Assembly (NCBI GenBank): GCA_947306845.1
Contig: CAMZHP010000115.1
Span: forward strand, 1 to 9,155
DNA from: an uncultured Prevotellaceae bacterium
GTDB taxonomy: Bacteria > Bacteroidota > Bacteroidia > Bacteroidales > Bacteroidaceae
Reading direction: 5' to 3'
Length of the DNA stretch: 9,155 nt
Positions within the stretch are counted from its first letter, which is position 1, and each line of letters begins with the position of its first letter. This document shows positions 1-7,576 of the stretch, one piece after another. Position numbers and translations under genes: made by a program. The notes below the pieces were generated by a model. The model ran no database searches. It saw nothing but the letters and a program-made list of their open reading frames with translations, and was not told the DNA's origin.

Positions 1-30
1 GGGAAAGAAAATTAAAAAATCTTATTTTAT

Positions 31-61
31 TTTGCTTTCCACTCGCTTATTCGTACTTTTG
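31..61 (+). promoter_or_regulatory. Bacteroidota-type sigma-A promoter for lptD
   Basis: A -33 element TTTG (31-34) is followed after exactly 19 bases by TACTTTTG (54-61), a perfect match to the Bacteroidota -7 consensus TAnnTTTG. The stretch just upstream (about 8-30) is very A/T-rich and could act as an UP-like element. Transcription should begin a few bases after position 61, which leaves only about 2-8 bases before the ATG at 71. The promoter also argues against an in-frame TTG at 32 as a start codon, because that TTG lies inside the -33 element. The motif match is seen directly; activity is inferred. Confidence 0.8.
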
Positions 62-70
62 CACTTTGGA

Positions 71-2995
71 ATGAAAGCGAGAAAAAAAACAACGCTGCTT
101 CTGATAACCGTCATGATGATGATGGTGGTTATTCCTGTGCCTGGTGCCAAATCTAAGGCACAGCGGCAACGGCTCACTGCTGATGCTATTCAAAAAGACA
201 CTATTCTCCCAGAAGAAGCCACTCCCACGGGTGTCATCCACTTAGGGAACACCAACGATGCCACACCCACATACGAACAATTCAACGACACCATCCCCAC
301 GGATACCATCCACTTTGATGGGGCAGCGGGTCCAGATACGCTGTCGATGGACTCACTACAACTGGCCATCTACCACTACAACAAAGCCATTGACGACTCA
401 TTGCGCCTTGACTCACTCAACCGCGCCAAGCCCAATGCCATAGAAGCTCCTGTCAACTTCAGCGCCAACGACTCCATTGTCTATGATGCGCTCAGCAAGG
501 ATGCCTACCTCTATGGCAATACCGTTGTGGACTATCAAGAAATGAACCTCGCCAGCGCGAAGGCACACGTCAACCTCGACAAGAGCATGGTGGATGCCTA
601 TGGCATGCCCGACTCCACATCTGCCAGCGGCCAAAGCGGCACGCCCATCTTCAAGATGGGAAGCGACCAGTATGACAGCGATTCCATCCTCTATAATTTC
701 AAAACGAAGAAAGGATTTATAGATAATGTGTACACGCAGCAAGAGGACGGCTACATCCGCAGCCAATATGCCAAGCGCGACAGTGAAGGCAACCTTTATC
801 TTGCCAAAGGCCGCTATACCACCTGCGATGAGGAACATCCCGACTTCTACATTGCCCTCTCACGCGCCAAGGTACGTCCGGGGAAGGATGTGTTCTTCGG
901 ATCAGCATACCTCGTGGTAGCCGACGTCCCTCTGCCCCTTGCCATCCCCTATGGGTTCTTTCCATTCTCCAAAAGCTATTCCAGCGGATTCATCATGCCC
1001 ACTTATGGAGATGAGAACGCAAGGGGATTCTACCTGCGCGATGGCGGATACTATTTTGCCATGAATGACAAATGGGACCTCAAGTTGCTCGGAGAAATCT
1101 ACACCAAGGGCTCATGGGGATTGTCTGCTGCCAGCAACTACAGGAAACGCTACAGATACAGTGGCTCATTCTACATCAGCTACCAGGATACGAAGAATGG
1201 AGACAAAGGCATGCCCGACTTCGTGGAACAGGAGAGTTTCAAACTGCAATGGAGTCACCGGAAAGACTCAAAGGCCAATCCGTTCAGCACTCTCTCCGCC
1301 AGTGTCAACTTCGCCACATCGAGTTATGAGCGCAACAACCTGACCAGCATGTACAATCCACAGGCTCTCACACAAAGTACGCGAACCTCGTCGATGAGCT
1401 ACAGCACGTCGTTCTCCAGCATCGGAATGAATATCAGCACATCGGCCAACCTCTCACAAAACATGCGCGACACGACCATCGCCATGACCTTGCCCGACCT
1501 GAACATATCCATCAGCCGCTTCTATCCCTTCAAACGCAAGAAAGCCGCAGGAGCAGAAAGATGGTATGAGAAACTGTCCGTGTCCTACACGGGAAGAATG
1601 AGCAACTCCATAGACACGAAGGAAAGCCAACTCTTGCACTCCAACATCATCAAGGACTGGAAGAATGGTTTCCAACACTCCATCCCCATCAATGGCAGTT
1701 TCACTCTGTTCAATTACCTGAACGTCAACCCTTCGATCAATTTCACCGACCGCATGTACACCTCGAAGATAACCAAGTCGTGGGATGAGGTGAGAGGCGA
1801 GGAAGTGGCTGACACCACCTATGGATTCCACAACGTTTACAACTGGAGCCTGAATCTCGGTGCGTCCACCAAGCTTTACGGTTTTTGGATTCCCAGCCGC
1901 AAGATTTTCGGCGATAAGATCGACCGCATCCGCCATGTCATCACGCCGACAATAAGCTTCAGCTATGCACCCGACTTCAGTGCCCGCCGCTATGGTTTCT
2001 ACGAATCCTATCAACGAACTGATGCCGACGGCAATGTGTCGCTTGTGGAATACTCACCTTATGCCAACGGGCTTTACGGTGTGCCAGGAAAGGGGAAGAC
2101 AGGAAGCATCTCGTTGGATGTTTCCAACAACCTGGAGATGAAGGTACGTGACTCCAATGACTCGCTGAAAGTCATCAGCCTCATCGACGAATTGGGAGCC
2201 TCCATGTCTTACAACATGGCTGCCAAGGAACGGCCGTTGAGCGACCTCACCATGAGGATCCGCCTCAAGTGGTGGAAAAACTACACGTTCAACCTGAATG
2301 CCGTCTTCGCCACCTATGCCTATGAACTTGATGATAACGGCAAGCCATATATAGGCACACACACAGAGTATGGTTATGGGCGTTTCGGTCGTTTCCAGGG
2401 CATGTCGCAGAACATCTCTTTCACGCTCACTCCCGAGAAACTCAAAAAATGGTTTGGTGGAGGCGATGATGATGAGACAGAAACGAGGAAAAGAGATGAG
2501 GACGAGGACGATGAGGGTATCGACCCGGATATTGAGACCAACGTGGATGACGACATGATCAAAGGTCAGCGAGGAGCCCAACAAAAGAGCAAAGCTGAGA
2601 CAGATGAGGATGGATACATGTCCTTCAGCATGCCGTGGTCGCTCTCTTTCGGTTATGGCATCACCATGAGGGAAAACACTGGTGGAAAATTCAACACCAA
2701 GACCATGCGCTATCCTTATAAGTTCACCCAAACTCTCAACATGAGCGGGAACATCAGGCTGAGCAAAGGCTGGAACATCAGTTTCTCATCAGGTTATGAC
2801 TTCGACAACCACAAAATGTCCATGACCACGGCTTCGCTCTCACGCGACCTCCACTGTTTCAACATGTCGTGCTCTGTAGTGCTTGCTCCTTACACCAGTT
2901 ATAACTTCACTTTCCGATGCAACGCATCCACCCTCACCGATGCGCTGAAATATGACAAGAAAAGCGGTATGAGCAATGCCGTGCAATGGTACTAA
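71..2995 (+). CDS. lptD: LPS-assembly outer membrane protein LptD (Bacteroidota type)
   Basis: The product (974 aa) is the outer-membrane barrel that, with LptE, places lipopolysaccharide in the outer leaflet. ATG 71 is chosen because it gives a clean signal peptide: a basic start (MKARKK), a hydrophobic core to about residue 23, then a likely cut near the A-Q at about 30-31. A low-complexity linker (about 31-130) repeats D-(S/T)-(I/L). An OstA/LptA-like periplasmic domain spans about 132-280, including the RYTTCDEEHPDFY motif. The LptD signature VPLPLAIPYGFFPF...SSGFIMP lies at about 286-310 and leads into a long barrel of alternating aromatic, Ser and Asn strands that ends QWY. The barrel carries a strongly acidic insert at about 799-828. 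I count four cysteines: 252, 929, 934 and 950. An in-frame upstream TTG at 32 is unlikely because it lies in the promoter. The stop interlocks with that of the convergent antiporter. LptE is not in the window. Confidence 0.9.
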   Translation: MKARKKTTLLLITVMMMMVVIPVPGAKSKAQRQRLTADAIQKDTILPEEATPTGVIHLGNTNDATPTYEQFNDTIPTDTIHFDGAAGPDTLSMDSLQLAIYHYNKAIDDSLRLDSLNRAKPNAIEAPVNFSANDSIVYDALSKDAYLYGNTVVDYQEMNLASAKAHVNLDKSMVDAYGMPDSTSASGQSGTPIFKMGSDQYDSDSILYNFKTKKGFIDNVYTQQEDGYIRSQYAKRDSEGNLYLAKGRYTTCDEEHPDFYIALSRAKVRPGKDVFFGSAYLVVADVPLPLAIPYGFFPFSKSYSSGFIMPTYGDENARGFYLRDGGYYFAMNDKWDLKLLGEIYTKGSWGLSAASNYRKRYRYSGSFYISYQDTKNGDKGMPDFVEQESFKLQWSHRKDSKANPFSTLSASVNFATSSYERNNLTSMYNPQALTQSTRTSSMSYSTSFSSIGMNISTSANLSQNMRDTTIAMTLPDLNISISRFYPFKRKKAAGAERWYEKLSVSYTGRMSNSIDTKESQLLHSNIIKDWKNGFQHSIPINGSFTLFNYLNVNPSINFTDRMYTSKITKSWDEVRGEEVADTTYGFHNVYNWSLNLGASTKLYGFWIPSRKIFGDKIDRIRHVITPTISFSYAPDFSARRYGFYESYQRTDADGNVSLVEYSPYANGLYGVPGKGKTGSISLDVSNNLEMKVRDSNDSLKVISLIDELGASMSYNMAAKERPLSDLTMRIRLKWWKNYTFNLNAVFATYAYELDDNGKPYIGTHTEYGYGRFGRFQGMSQNISFTLTPEKLKKWFGGGDDDETETRKRDEDEDDEGIDPDIETNVDDDMIKGQRGAQQKSKAETDEDGYMSFSMPWSLSFGYGITMRENTGGKFNTKTMRYPYKFTQTLNMSGNIRLSKGWNISFSSGYDFDNHKMSMTTASLSRDLHCFNMSCSVVLAPYTSYNFTFRCNASTLTDALKYDKKSGMSNAVQWY
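2465..2554 (+). other. Acidic Asp/Glu-rich insert within LptD barrel
   Basis: Codons 799-828 of lptD encode a run dominated by Asp and Glu (D799-D801, E802, E804, D809-E815, D818, D820, E822, D826-D828), with a short basic island R806-R808. It follows a W-F-G-G-G segment and is continued by a hydrophilic stretch to about residue 850 before barrel-like strands resume. The position between strands implies a long loop, either extracellular or periplasmic turn. A divalent-cation or LPS-phosphate role is conceivable but is inference. The GAT/GAC/GAG bias also produces misleading hydrophobic reading frames on the other strand. Confidence 0.7.
2957..2981 (-). terminator. Weak candidate intrinsic terminator of the minus-strand operon, inside the lptD 3' end
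   Basis: On the minus strand, 11 bases past the antiporter stop, CGGCAT and ATACCG could pair around a 5-base loop. The stem is 6 positions with one C-A mismatch, and it is followed one base later by TTTTCTT. If it works, the terminator lies within the last codons of the oppositely oriented lptD. The stem is short and imperfect, so this is only a candidate. Confidence 0.25.
2992..2995. other. Interlocked convergent stop codons (lptD / antiporter)
   Basis: The four bases CTAA serve both genes. The plus strand reads TAA (2993-2995) to end lptD, and the minus strand reads TAG (2994 down to 2992) to end the antiporter. There is no intergenic space, so any terminator or 3' UTR of one gene must lie inside the coding sequence of the other. 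Confidence 0.95.
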
Positions 2996-5241
2996 TTAGC
3001 CATTAGCCGGTCAAGGTCATCGACCTCACCAACAACCCAAAGGATGTCGCCTTTGACGAACTGATAGGAAGGAGACACTTTGGACAAATTTTCCTTACCT
3101 TCCTCCAAACCAACCACCATACAGTTGAAGATATGGCGTATTCCGCTCTCCTTCAACGTCTTGCCGACGAACGGGCCATCGCCTCTGATGACCATTCTGC
3201 GGAGCTTCATCTCGCGTTTCTCCAACTCATAATCCGTCTCGAACACCTCATCAGACAAAGCACGGCCAAACACAGCCAACTGATCGTCGCTGCCAATCAC
3301 CTGCAATTTGTCTCCAGGATAGATCACCGAATCACCCTCAGGGATATTCAGTCGATGAGTCGCTCTGAGGATGCTGCTCACATGTACGCCATACTTATGG
3401 CCCAAATCCAATTGTGCCAGGGACTTGCCTGACCACTTGGAATCGGCTGGCACATCAAAGTCTGCGATATGGATGTCACGGTCGAGCAGACGCCCCTCAA
3501 AAAGAGGACGCCGACGACCTGTCACCTGAGCCTCGATATCTCGTGAACGCAAATTTTGTATAAACATACGCTCAAGTCGGATGCTCCTGGCTTTCAGTCC
3601 ACGGGAGAGTATCATTATAATGACCATCGCCACACCTAGGCTGAAAAGAATGGCGGCGGAAAAATGGGACAGGTAATTGCACACATAGAAAACAAACGCT
3701 ACCGCGATAACCACTCTCACCAATATGGTGAAAACCAGCGGGAAGCGGTTGAGACGACTGGATGTCCAAAGAGCCTTGAAATCCTCACTGTGGTTTTTCT
3801 TCATCACTATGGCCCTGAGAAACGGCGAGATGAGCACGATTGTGAGCAGTCCGCACACGGCATTCGCCCGCCACAGCGTCAGAATTCTCCTGATAAATGG
3901 CAGGAAGAAGGTGAACATCAAAGCGATGGCTGCCGCTGACAGAATGGAATAGATAATTGTGATGATAGACAGCGAGATGAGCAAGTTTCGCCAGTGTCCT
4001 CGCTCGCCATGAGCCGACGGCTGACTCATCGTGAGGTGATTGAGTCTTCTTACCCATGACTTTGGCAGGTGTCGCTCCAAAAGGCCATAACAAGGTATGG
4101 CAGCCTTCATCATATAAGGTGTGAGGAACGTAGTGATGACAGACACCGCGACAATCACCGGATAAAGAAAATCGCTAATGACATGGAGCGAATGGCCCAA
4201 TGTGGCTATAATGAACGAGAACTCACCAATCTGAGCCATTGAGAAACCACACCTCATGGCCGACTTTAACGACTGTCCGCTAAAAAGAAATCCCAGGGTG
4301 CCGAAAATCGCCTGTCCTACCAAAATGACCAACACCAACGAGATAATCGGCACCGCATACTGCGCGATGATTTCCGGTTCTACCAACATGCCAACAGACA
4401 CGAAGAAGATGGCGCCGAAAAGGTTCTTCACCGGTTCAACGAGCTTGACAATTTTCTCAGCTTCGATGGTCTCTGCCAAAATAGACCCCATGACAAAGGC
4501 TCCGAAAGCACTGCTGAATCCCACTTCGGTGGATATCACCGCCATCAGACAGCACAGCCCCAGGGAGACGATGAGCAGGATCTCTGCATTGACCAACTTG
4601 CGCACAGAACGGAGGAACAATGGAATGAGGAAAATTCCCACAACGAACCACAGCACCAAGAAGAACACGATGCGGAGAACACTGTTCAGCATCTCGCCCC
4701 CTCCAGGCGTGCCACCCTTGGCAACAGCCGACAACATCACCATCATCACGATAGCCAGAATATCCTCAAGGATGAGCACGCTCATTACCAGTCCTGAGAA
4801 GTTTTGCTGCCGCAGTCCGAGGTCGTCGAACGCCTTATAAATAATCGTGGTGGAACTCATAGCCAGCATACCGCCCAAAAAGATGCGGTTCATCTGGCTC
4901 CACCCAAAACAATGCCCAGCCAGTATGCCCAATGTCATCATGCTGAACACGATAGTGGTGGTGGCAATGATGGGAGCAGCCCCCATTTTCAGGATTTTCT
5001 TGAAAGAGAAATCAAGACCAAGCGAGAACAGGGTGAACATCACACCGATGTTGGCCCAGGTCTCAATGGACTGCTCGTCACCCACCGTCATCGTATAGGG
5101 CATGTGTGGCCCCACCAAAAAACCAGCGACGAGGTAGCCCAAGACAAGGGGTTGCCTCAGTCGCTTGAAAATGATGGACACTATGCCTGCCACAATGAGG
5201 ATGAGTGCCAAATCCATGACAAGCACCGGCAAATCGGCCAT
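2992..5241 (-). CDS. CPA2-family cation:proton antiporter with two C-terminal RCK_C (TrkA_C) domains
   Basis: The product (749 aa) is an inner-membrane monovalent cation/H+ antiporter of the KefB/CPA2 type. An N-terminal exchanger domain (about 5-385) has roughly 12-13 hydrophobic segments with family marks: LFSLGLDFSF (71-80), a MSSTTIIYKAFDDLG helix break (128-142), and the ion-site motif LILEDILAI with E159-D160. A second block of about four membrane segments follows (about 418-548). The cytosolic tail holds two RCK_C-like domains (about 592-665 and 678-749), the first with the typical PGD turn at 642-644. I see no Rossmann-type NAD-binding RCK_N domain, unlike classical KefB/KefC. It begins 20 bases after pepT with no Shine-Dalgarno and is the last gene of the directon. 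Substrate (K+ or Na+) cannot be told from sequence; a ligand-gating role for the tail is inferred from the family. Confidence 0.88.
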   Translation of the reverse strand: MADLPVLVMDLALILIVAGIVSIIFKRLRQPLVLGYLVAGFLVGPHMPYTMTVGDEQSIETWANIGVMFTLFSLGLDFSFKKILKMGAAPIIATTTIVFSMMTLGILAGHCFGWSQMNRIFLGGMLAMSSTTIIYKAFDDLGLRQQNFSGLVMSVLILEDILAIVMMVMLSAVAKGGTPGGGEMLNSVLRIVFFLVLWFVVGIFLIPLFLRSVRKLVNAEILLIVSLGLCCLMAVISTEVGFSSAFGAFVMGSILAETIEAEKIVKLVEPVKNLFGAIFFVSVGMLVEPEIIAQYAVPIISLVLVILVGQAIFGTLGFLFSGQSLKSAMRCGFSMAQIGEFSFIIATLGHSLHVISDFLYPVIVAVSVITTFLTPYMMKAAIPCYGLLERHLPKSWVRRLNHLTMSQPSAHGERGHWRNLLISLSIITIIYSILSAAAIALMFTFFLPFIRRILTLWRANAVCGLLTIVLISPFLRAIVMKKNHSEDFKALWTSSRLNRFPLVFTILVRVVIAVAFVFYVCNYLSHFSAAILFSLGVAMVIIMILSRGLKARSIRLERMFIQNLRSRDIEAQVTGRRRPLFEGRLLDRDIHIADFDVPADSKWSGKSLAQLDLGHKYGVHVSSILRATHRLNIPEGDSVIYPGDKLQVIGSDDQLAVFGRALSDEVFETDYELEKREMKLRRMVIRGDGPFVGKTLKESGIRHIFNCMVVGLEEGKENLSKVSPSYQFVKGDILWVVGEVDDLDRLMAN
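2995..3008. repeat. Tandem 7-bp direct repeat ATTAGCC at the convergent junction
   Basis: ATTAGCC occurs twice head to tail (2995-3001 and 3002-3008), overlapping the last base of the lptD stop and the final codons of the antiporter. On the minus strand it gives the end L-M-A-N-stop. Because the unit is 7 bases, loss of one copy would shift the antiporter frame past its present stop. It may be chance or a small slippage event. Confidence 0.6.
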
Positions 5242-5261
5242 AAGCGTCGGGCGTTAAATGA

Positions 5262-6491
5262 TCAGTCGTTGTAATGCGCGGTCAACTCGCAAATTTTCAC
5301 GATTACCTGCATCGCCTTCTCCATCACCTGAACGGAGACGAACTCATAAGGCCCGTGGAAATTGACCCCACCTGCGAAAATATTGGGGCAAGGCAAGCCC
5401 TTGAACGACAACTGGGCGCCATCGGTTCCGCCCCTAATGGGTTGCACACGGGGAGGAACGCCGCACTCCTGCATGGCCATGAGCACCAAGTCGATGACAT
5501 GCATGTTGGGATCGATCATCTCCTTCATGTTGTAGTATTGGTCGGACACCTCTATCTGGCAGGTGTTCTCACCATAACGGCTGTTGATCTCAGCAGCACA
5601 ACTGGTGATGAACCGTTTCCGATCCTCAAAGCGCTCACGGTCATGGTCACGGATGATGTAGGACAGCTGAGCCCCCTCTATATTCGACTGTATGCCCAAC
5701 AGATGATAGAAACCCTGATAGCCATCAGTTGACTCTGGGGTTTCATCTGCAGGCAGCAGTGAGATGAATTCTGCCGCCACCCGGTTGGCATTCACCATCT
5801 TTCCCTTGGCATAGCCTGGATGCACGCTCACGCCTGCGATGCGCACCTTGGCAGATGCCGCGTTGAAGTTCTCGTATTCCAGTTCGCCCAGGTCGCCGCC
5901 ATCAATGGTGTATGCCCACTCACAGCCAAACCGCTCCACATCGAAATGATGGGCACCCATGCCGATTTCCTCATCGGGATTGAATGCCACCCTGATCTCA
6001 CCATGCTCGATCTCGTCATGGTCACGCAAAAAGCACATGGCCTGCACAATCTCAGCAATGCCAGCTTTGTCGTCGGCACCAAGAAGGGTCTTGCCGTCGG
6101 TGACGATAAGGTCCTCACCCACATGCAAGAGCAATTCGGGGAACTTGGCTGGTGAGGAGACGATGCCTTCAGAGAGTACGATGTCTCCGCCATCATACGA
6201 TTGCACGATACGTGGATGGATATTGGCTCCGCTGCAGTCGGGACTGGTGTCATAGTGCGAAATAAAACCGATAACAGGAGCTGGTTTCTTCATGTTTGAC
6301 TTGAGCGTGGCATAGATATAGCCTTTCTCATCCATCGTGACGTCAGAGAAGCCCTCCTCAACCAGTTCATTGCGGAGGAACTCAGCGAAAACCAACTGCT
6401 TGGATGTGCTGGGCACCGTAGCCGAGTCCTCACTCGACTGTGTGTCATACTGTGTGTAGCGGAGAAAACGCTCGGTCAGAGTCATGCCCAT
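5262..6491 (-). CDS. pepT: Peptidase T (tripeptide aminopeptidase)
   Basis: This 409-aa M20-family zinc aminopeptidase removes the N-terminal residue from tripeptides in the cytoplasm; the length is typical of PepT. The two-zinc site is complete by comparison with Salmonella PepT: H79 and D81 in SHYDTSPD, bridging D141 in GADDKAG, the general base E174 and ligand E175 in NPDEEIG, D197 in TIDGGD, and H379 in NFHGPYE. The dimerisation (lid) domain lies at about 205-320 and includes the SVHPG motif (222-226). [10 protein letters not shown] (351-360) is the PepT substrate-binding segment. The start at 6491 is 5 bases after the preceding gene's stop. A second ATG two codons later (6485) would also fit family members beginning M-T-L, so the exact start is uncertain. 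There is no signal peptide. Translation is probably coupled to the upstream gene. Confidence 0.95.
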   Translation of the reverse strand: MGMTLTERFLRYTQYDTQSSEDSATVPSTSKQLVFAEFLRNELVEEGFSDVTMDEKGYIYATLKSNMKKPAPVIGFISHYDTSPDCSGANIHPRIVQSYDGGDIVLSEGIVSSPAKFPELLLHVGEDLIVTDGKTLLGADDKAGIAEIVQAMCFLRDHDEIEHGEIRVAFNPDEEIGMGAHHFDVERFGCEWAYTIDGGDLGELEYENFNAASAKVRIAGVSVHPGYAKGKMVNANRVAAEFISLLPADETPESTDGYQGFYHLLGIQSNIEGAQLSYIIRDHDRERFEDRKRFITSCAAEINSRYGENTCQIEVSDQYYNMKEMIDPNMHVIDLVLMAMQECGVPPRVQPIRGGTDGAQLSFKGLPCPNIFAGGVNFHGPYEFVSVQVMEKAMQVIVKICELTAHYND

Positions 6492-6496
6492 GATGG

Positions 6497-6940
6497 TTAT
6501 TGTTTTTTGCGGTCATCAATATTGTCGCCCTCTGTAGGCTCCAGATCCTCCTCAAAGTCGGTGATGCCGGCAGCGATGAGCAGATTGTACCATTGCAGGA
6601 GTTTGCGGATGTCGCTGTCGTGCACACGGTCGCGATCAAAATCAGGCAGCACCTCTGAGAAATAGCTGCGCAGTTCCTCGCCCGAAGCCTTGCGATAGTT
6701 AATCGAGGCCGGCTTGCCCTCCTCCTTGTCGCGAATGGAGAGCATCACCTTCATCAGGGGAACATCCTCACCTTCGGTATACATGGCGATGTCAGCAAGG
6801 CTGATGACACGGTCGCTGTTGAACACGGGCTGACGCCTGTGTGCCTCATCAAGAGATTCCACTATCAGGTTGTTTTTTCCTCTCGTCACCAGTTTATACA
6901 GCCCTGGTTTTCCGGCTATGGACAGAATCGTTTCTTTCAT
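6497..6940 (-). CDS. Conserved hypothetical protein, DUF5606-type
   Basis: The product (147 aa) is a soluble protein of unknown function, with no signal peptide or membrane segment. The N-terminal part (about 1-55, from [18 protein letters not shown] to [10 protein letters not shown]) reads like a small beta-barrel or SH3-like fold and matches my memory of the Bacteroidota family DUF5606. The second part (about 60-125) looks mixed, with a helix-rich segment [30 protein letters not shown] followed by [10 protein letters not shown]. The acidic tail (about 128-147) is probably disordered. I see no catalytic motif. It starts after a 36-base AT-rich gap from coaE and ends 5 bases before pepT, so it should be co-expressed with both. 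I recall it commonly near coaE in this phylum. The family name comes from recognition, not a search. Confidence 0.8.
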   Translation of the reverse strand: MKETILSIAGKPGLYKLVTRGKNNLIVESLDEAHRRQPVFNSDRVISLADIAMYTEGEDVPLMKVMLSIRDKEEGKPASINYRKASGEELRSYFSEVLPDFDRDRVHDSDIRKLLQWYNLLIAAGITDFEEDLEPTEGDNIDDRKKQ

Positions 6941-6949
6941 TTTTTATAA

Positions 6950-6975
6950 GGTTGTATCTTTTATATATGGTTGTA
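6950..6975. repeat. Spaced direct repeat GGTTGTA in the AT-rich coaE to DUF5606 gap
   Basis: The 36-base gap (6941-6976) contains GGTTGTA at 6950-6956 and again at 6969-6975, start to start 19 bases, each flanked on its left by a TTTTATA-like run. The gap has only 8 G/C of 36, against about half in neighbouring genes. I find no TAnnTTTG promoter here on the minus strand. It could be an imperfect tandem duplication, a binding site, or an unstructured leader for the next gene. Confidence 0.5.
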
Positions 6976-6976
6976 C

Positions 6977-7576
6977 CTATCTCAAATCTTCAATTCTCAA
7001 TCTATGAATCAGTCTGTCGATCTGTGATGCCACATCGCGCATGCCGTCGTTGACAATCTCATAGTCGCTGCGTGCCAGGACTTCCTGCTGTGGCATCTGC
7101 TTTGCCATCCATGCATAGGCTTCCTCACGGGAGATGTCGTCGCGGCGCATGATGCGAGCCACCCTTACCTCCTCTGGAGCGGTGACGCATACCACACGGT
7201 CGACATATCTGTCAAACCCGCTCTCAAACAGGATGGCACACTCCATCCACGTCAGGCCTGACATGAGAAAGTCGAGGCCCACAGCGGGATGAACAATGGC
7301 ATTGACTTTCTGGGTGTTCTCCTCAGACTCCATGAGGAAGCGTGCGACAGCGGCCTTGTTGACTCTCTCCCCTACATAGGCTTCCTCACCAATGAGAAGG
7401 CAGAGCTGACGACGTATATCTTCCGACGACCGCATCAACCGCTTGGCAGCCGCATCGCAGTCGTAAACTCGGATGCCCCTCTCTGAAAGGATGTGACACA
7501 CATACGATTTTCCGCTGCCAATGCCTCCCGTCACCGCTATTCTAAGCGGTCTGCCGGCATCTTCCGACATACTCAT
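6977..7576 (-). CDS. coaE: Dephospho-CoA kinase
   Basis: This 199-aa cytosolic P-loop kinase catalyses the last step of coenzyme A synthesis, ATP-dependent phosphorylation of dephospho-CoA at the ribose 3' hydroxyl. Visible marks are the Walker A loop GGIGSGKS (17-24), the acidic pair in YDCDAAAK (D39, D41), the conserved NAIVHP (92-97), ILFESG with E118 (115-120), the lid-region RIMRRDDIS (141-149), and the terminal ARSDYEIVNDG (168-178). Length is normal for the family. The ATG at 7576 overlaps the upstream ybbR-like stop by 4 bases (ATGA), which favours this start through translational coupling; a second ATG two codons on (7570) is possible. The adjacent DUF5606-type gene follows after 36 bases. 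Confidence 0.95.
   Translation of the reverse strand: MSMSEDAGRPLRIAVTGGIGSGKSYVCHILSERGIRVYDCDAAAKRLMRSSEDIRRQLCLLIGEEAYVGERVNKAAVARFLMESEENTQKVNAIVHPAVGLDFLMSGLTWMECAILFESGFDRYVDRVVCVTAPEEVRVARIMRRDDISREEAYAWMAKQMPQQEVLARSDYEIVNDGMRDVASQIDRLIHRLRIEDLR

Noticed and set aside
32..70. In-frame TTG start for lptD, adding 13 residues
   Set aside because: The TTG lies in the -33 promoter element and the extension would spoil the signal peptide; ATG 71 fits better.
1454..2014. A 186-codon minus-strand open frame within lptD
   Set aside because: Fully inside a well-supported gene, with no recognisable domain; caused by codon bias of lptD.
2054..2731. A 225-codon open frame on the minus strand inside lptD with hydrophobic, membrane-like stretches
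   Set aside because: It is the shadow of lptD. Asp codons (GAT, GAC) read in reverse complement as ATC and GTC, so the acidic insert yields false Ile/Val runs. No promoter or family resemblance.
3014..3026. Hairpin AGGTC-ATC-GACCT just after lptD as its terminator
   Set aside because: Only 5 base pairs with no following T-run; likely chance within antiporter coding sequence.
3066..3104. Inverted repeat AGGAAGG / CCTTCCT downstream of lptD
   Set aside because: A 25-base loop and no T-run afterwards; not a convincing terminator.
4256..4840. A 194-codon plus-strand open frame antisense to the antiporter
   Set aside because: Thr/Ser/Arg-rich translation with no fold-like pattern, opposite a clear CPA2 membrane domain.
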